Below are positions 4,556 through 5,844 of a stretch of DNA of 5,844 nucleotides, piece after piece. Origin of the DNA: Gallionellaceae bacterium (GTDB lineage: Bacteria; Pseudomonadota; Gammaproteobacteria; Burkholderiales; Gallionellaceae); the NCBI GenBank assembly GCA_003151655.1, contig PLYB01000246.1, forward strand, positions 1-5,844, written 5' to 3'. Within the stretch, counting starts at the first letter, position 1. Each line of letters starts with the position of its first letter. The notes under the pieces are model-generated. The model was not told the DNA's origin, made no database searches, and saw only the letters and a list, made by a program, of their open reading frames with translations. A program made the translations under genes and the position numbers.

Positions 4556-5844
4556 ATGGGAAAAATGAACGTGGCGCAATTCGCCGGGGAGCTAGGGCTG
4601 CCGGTTGAGCTGTTGCTGGAACAACTGCAGGCGGCCGGAGTGGCTAAAAAGCAGGAAGACGACTCCGTCTCTGAACAGGATAAATCACAACTGTTGGATC
4701 ACTTGCGTAACGCGCACGGCAGCAGCAAAAACAAGATCACGCTGGTTCGTAGTGAAAAAACAGCGATTAAAAAAGCCGATAGCACTGGCAAGTCCCGGAC
4801 TATTCAGGTCGAGGTGCGCAAAAAACGTACGCTTGCTCCTGCCGCTGCGGATGAGTCCAAAGAGGTTGTTCCAGTATCGGCACCCGTTGCTGCCCCGGTT
4901 GTTGTCGCGACACCCGGTGCTAAAGTTGTGGACGACCATGAAATGCAAGCACGTAGCGCGGAAGCGCGTGCCCAAGCAGAATTGGCCGCTCGCCAAGCTG
5001 CTGAAGTGCAAGCCAAAAATGACCGCAACAGCAAACGTAAGATCGTTGCTCCTACGCCAGTTGAGCCAGCTCCAGCTGTTGTTCCAGAGCCCGTTGCGGC
5101 TCCGGTAGCTGAAGTGAAAGTAGCAGCTCCGGCGGCTGAGGCTGCGAAGCCGGATGGAACGCTGCACAAGCCGACGATGAAGCCGGGCGACAAAGTTGCC
5201 AAGCCCAAGAAGGCCGAAAAAGCTCCCGATAAAGATAGTCCATGGGATCAAGCCGGACACAAGAAACGTCCGCCATCACGCAACGTGGATGCGCGCGCCG
5301 GTGTGGGCGTACGTTCTGGTGGATCGTTACGTGCCGGTCGACATGATAAACATGCCAAGCAGGAAGTCGCACCAGCGGGTCAACATGCATTCTCCCTGCC
5401 GACCGAACCTATCGTGCAAGAGGTGATGGTTCCAGAAACCATCAGCGTGTCCGAATTGGCGCAAAAGATGTCGATCAAAGCCGTCGAAATTATCAAGGCT
5501 CTGATGAAGATGGGCAGCATGGTCACCATCAATCAAGTTCTTGATCAAGAGACGGCAATGATTGTGGTGGAGGAGTTTGGTCACATTGCCAAACCAGCCA
5601 AAGCGGACGATCCCGATGCCTATCTGATGGATGCGGCTGATCACAAAGATCTCGTACTGGAATCGCGTGCACCGGTAGTTACCGTGATGGGTCACGTCGA
5701 CCATGGTAAAACTTCTTTGCTGGATTACATTCGTCGTACTCGCGTGGCAAGCGGTGAAGCAGGCGGTATCACGCAGCACATCGGTGCGTATCACGTGGAT
5801 ACCCCGCGCGGCATGATTACTTTCCTGGATACTCCGGGTCACGA
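4556..5844 (+). CDS. infB: Translation initiation factor IF-2, N-terminal part (partial, 3' end outside window)
   Basis: IF2 is the GTPase that delivers fMet-tRNA to the 30S subunit and promotes subunit joining. The window holds the first 429 codons, unbroken. ATG 4556 follows AAGGGG (4545-4550) by 5 bases and gives MGKMNVAQFAGEL, typical of betaproteobacterial IF2. The first IF2_N domain is about 1-55, and the IF2-associated segment (KADSTGKSRTIQVEVRKKRT) is at 73-92. A long linker rich in Ala, Pro, Val, Glu and Lys runs about 95-285. A second IF2_N domain (PETISVSELAQKMS onward) is about 293-345. The G domain then begins: G1 GHVDHGKT at 379-386, G2 GGITQHIG at 403-410 with its switch threonine, and G3 DTPGH at 425-429, where the window ends. 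NKxD (G4), the beta-barrels and the fMet-tRNA-binding C2 domain lie beyond. It is cotranscribed with rimP and nusA, 70 bp after nusA. Confidence 0.98.
   Translation, partial: MGKMNVAQFAGELGLPVELLLEQLQAAGVAKKQEDDSVSEQDKSQLLDHLRNAHGSSKNKITLVRSEKTAIKKADSTGKSRTIQVEVRKKRTLAPAAADESKEVVPVSAPVAAPVVVATPGAKVVDDHEMQARSAEARAQAELAARQAAEVQAKNDRNSKRKIVAPTPVEPAPAVVPEPVAAPVAEVKVAAPAAEAAKPDGTLHKPTMKPGDKVAKPKKAEKAPDKDSPWDQAGHKKRPPSRNVDARAGVGVRSGGSLRAGRHDKHAKQEVAPAGQHAFSLPTEPIVQEVMVPETISVSELAQKMSIKAVEIIKALMKMGSMVTINQVLDQETAMIVVEEFGHIAKPAKADDPDAYLMDAADHKDLVLESRAPVVTVMGHVDHGKTSLLDYIRRTRVASGEAGGITQHIGAYHVDTPRGMITFLDTPGH

Noticed and set aside
4605..5260. Open frames on both strands overlapping the infB linker
   Set aside because: The Ala/Pro/Lys-rich linker of IF2 has few stop codons in other frames. 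The true frame is shown by conserved IF2 domains on both sides.

Overview
The window reads as ordinary chromosomal DNA of a betaproteobacterium. The likely group is Nitrosomonadales/Gallionellaceae-like; this placement is an inference from protein style and gene content, not from a search. It holds two blocks of information-processing genes on the + strand, with a short, more unusual minus-strand segment between them.

Left block (1-1309, +): the 3' end of rnr (RNase R, S1 domain and lysine-rich tail) overlaps by 8 bp the start of rlmB (23S rRNA Gm2251 2'-O-methyltransferase). A 71-residue protein of unknown function follows, starting at a GTG behind a purine-rich ribosome binding site. A 6-bp hairpin lies in the 54-bp gap between rlmB and this small gene.

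Middle segment (1310-2528): a ParA/MinD-type ATPase gene runs on the minus strand, its stop only 3 bp from the stop of the small gene. Upstream of it lies an AT-rich stretch (about 39% G+C by hand count over 2101-2460) with one weakly supported 108-codon minus-strand reading frame. No parB-like gene and no obvious parS palindrome was seen. The segment ends in a divergent control region with a good sigma70-type promoter for rimP and a GC hairpin followed by six T, which resembles an attenuator.

Right block (2529-5844, +): rimP, nusA and the first 429 codons of infB, in the conserved order of the rimP-nusA-infB operon. RimP matures the 30S subunit, NusA controls elongation, termination and antitermination, and IF2 places initiator tRNA on the ribosome, so the operon links transcription control to translation initiation. 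infB is cut by the window end just after the G3 motif of its GTPase domain.

No tRNA, rRNA, CRISPR array, insertion sequence or defence system was found. The parts most worth a second look are the orphan ParA with its AT-rich upstream region, the small gene after rlmB, and the rimP leader hairpin.
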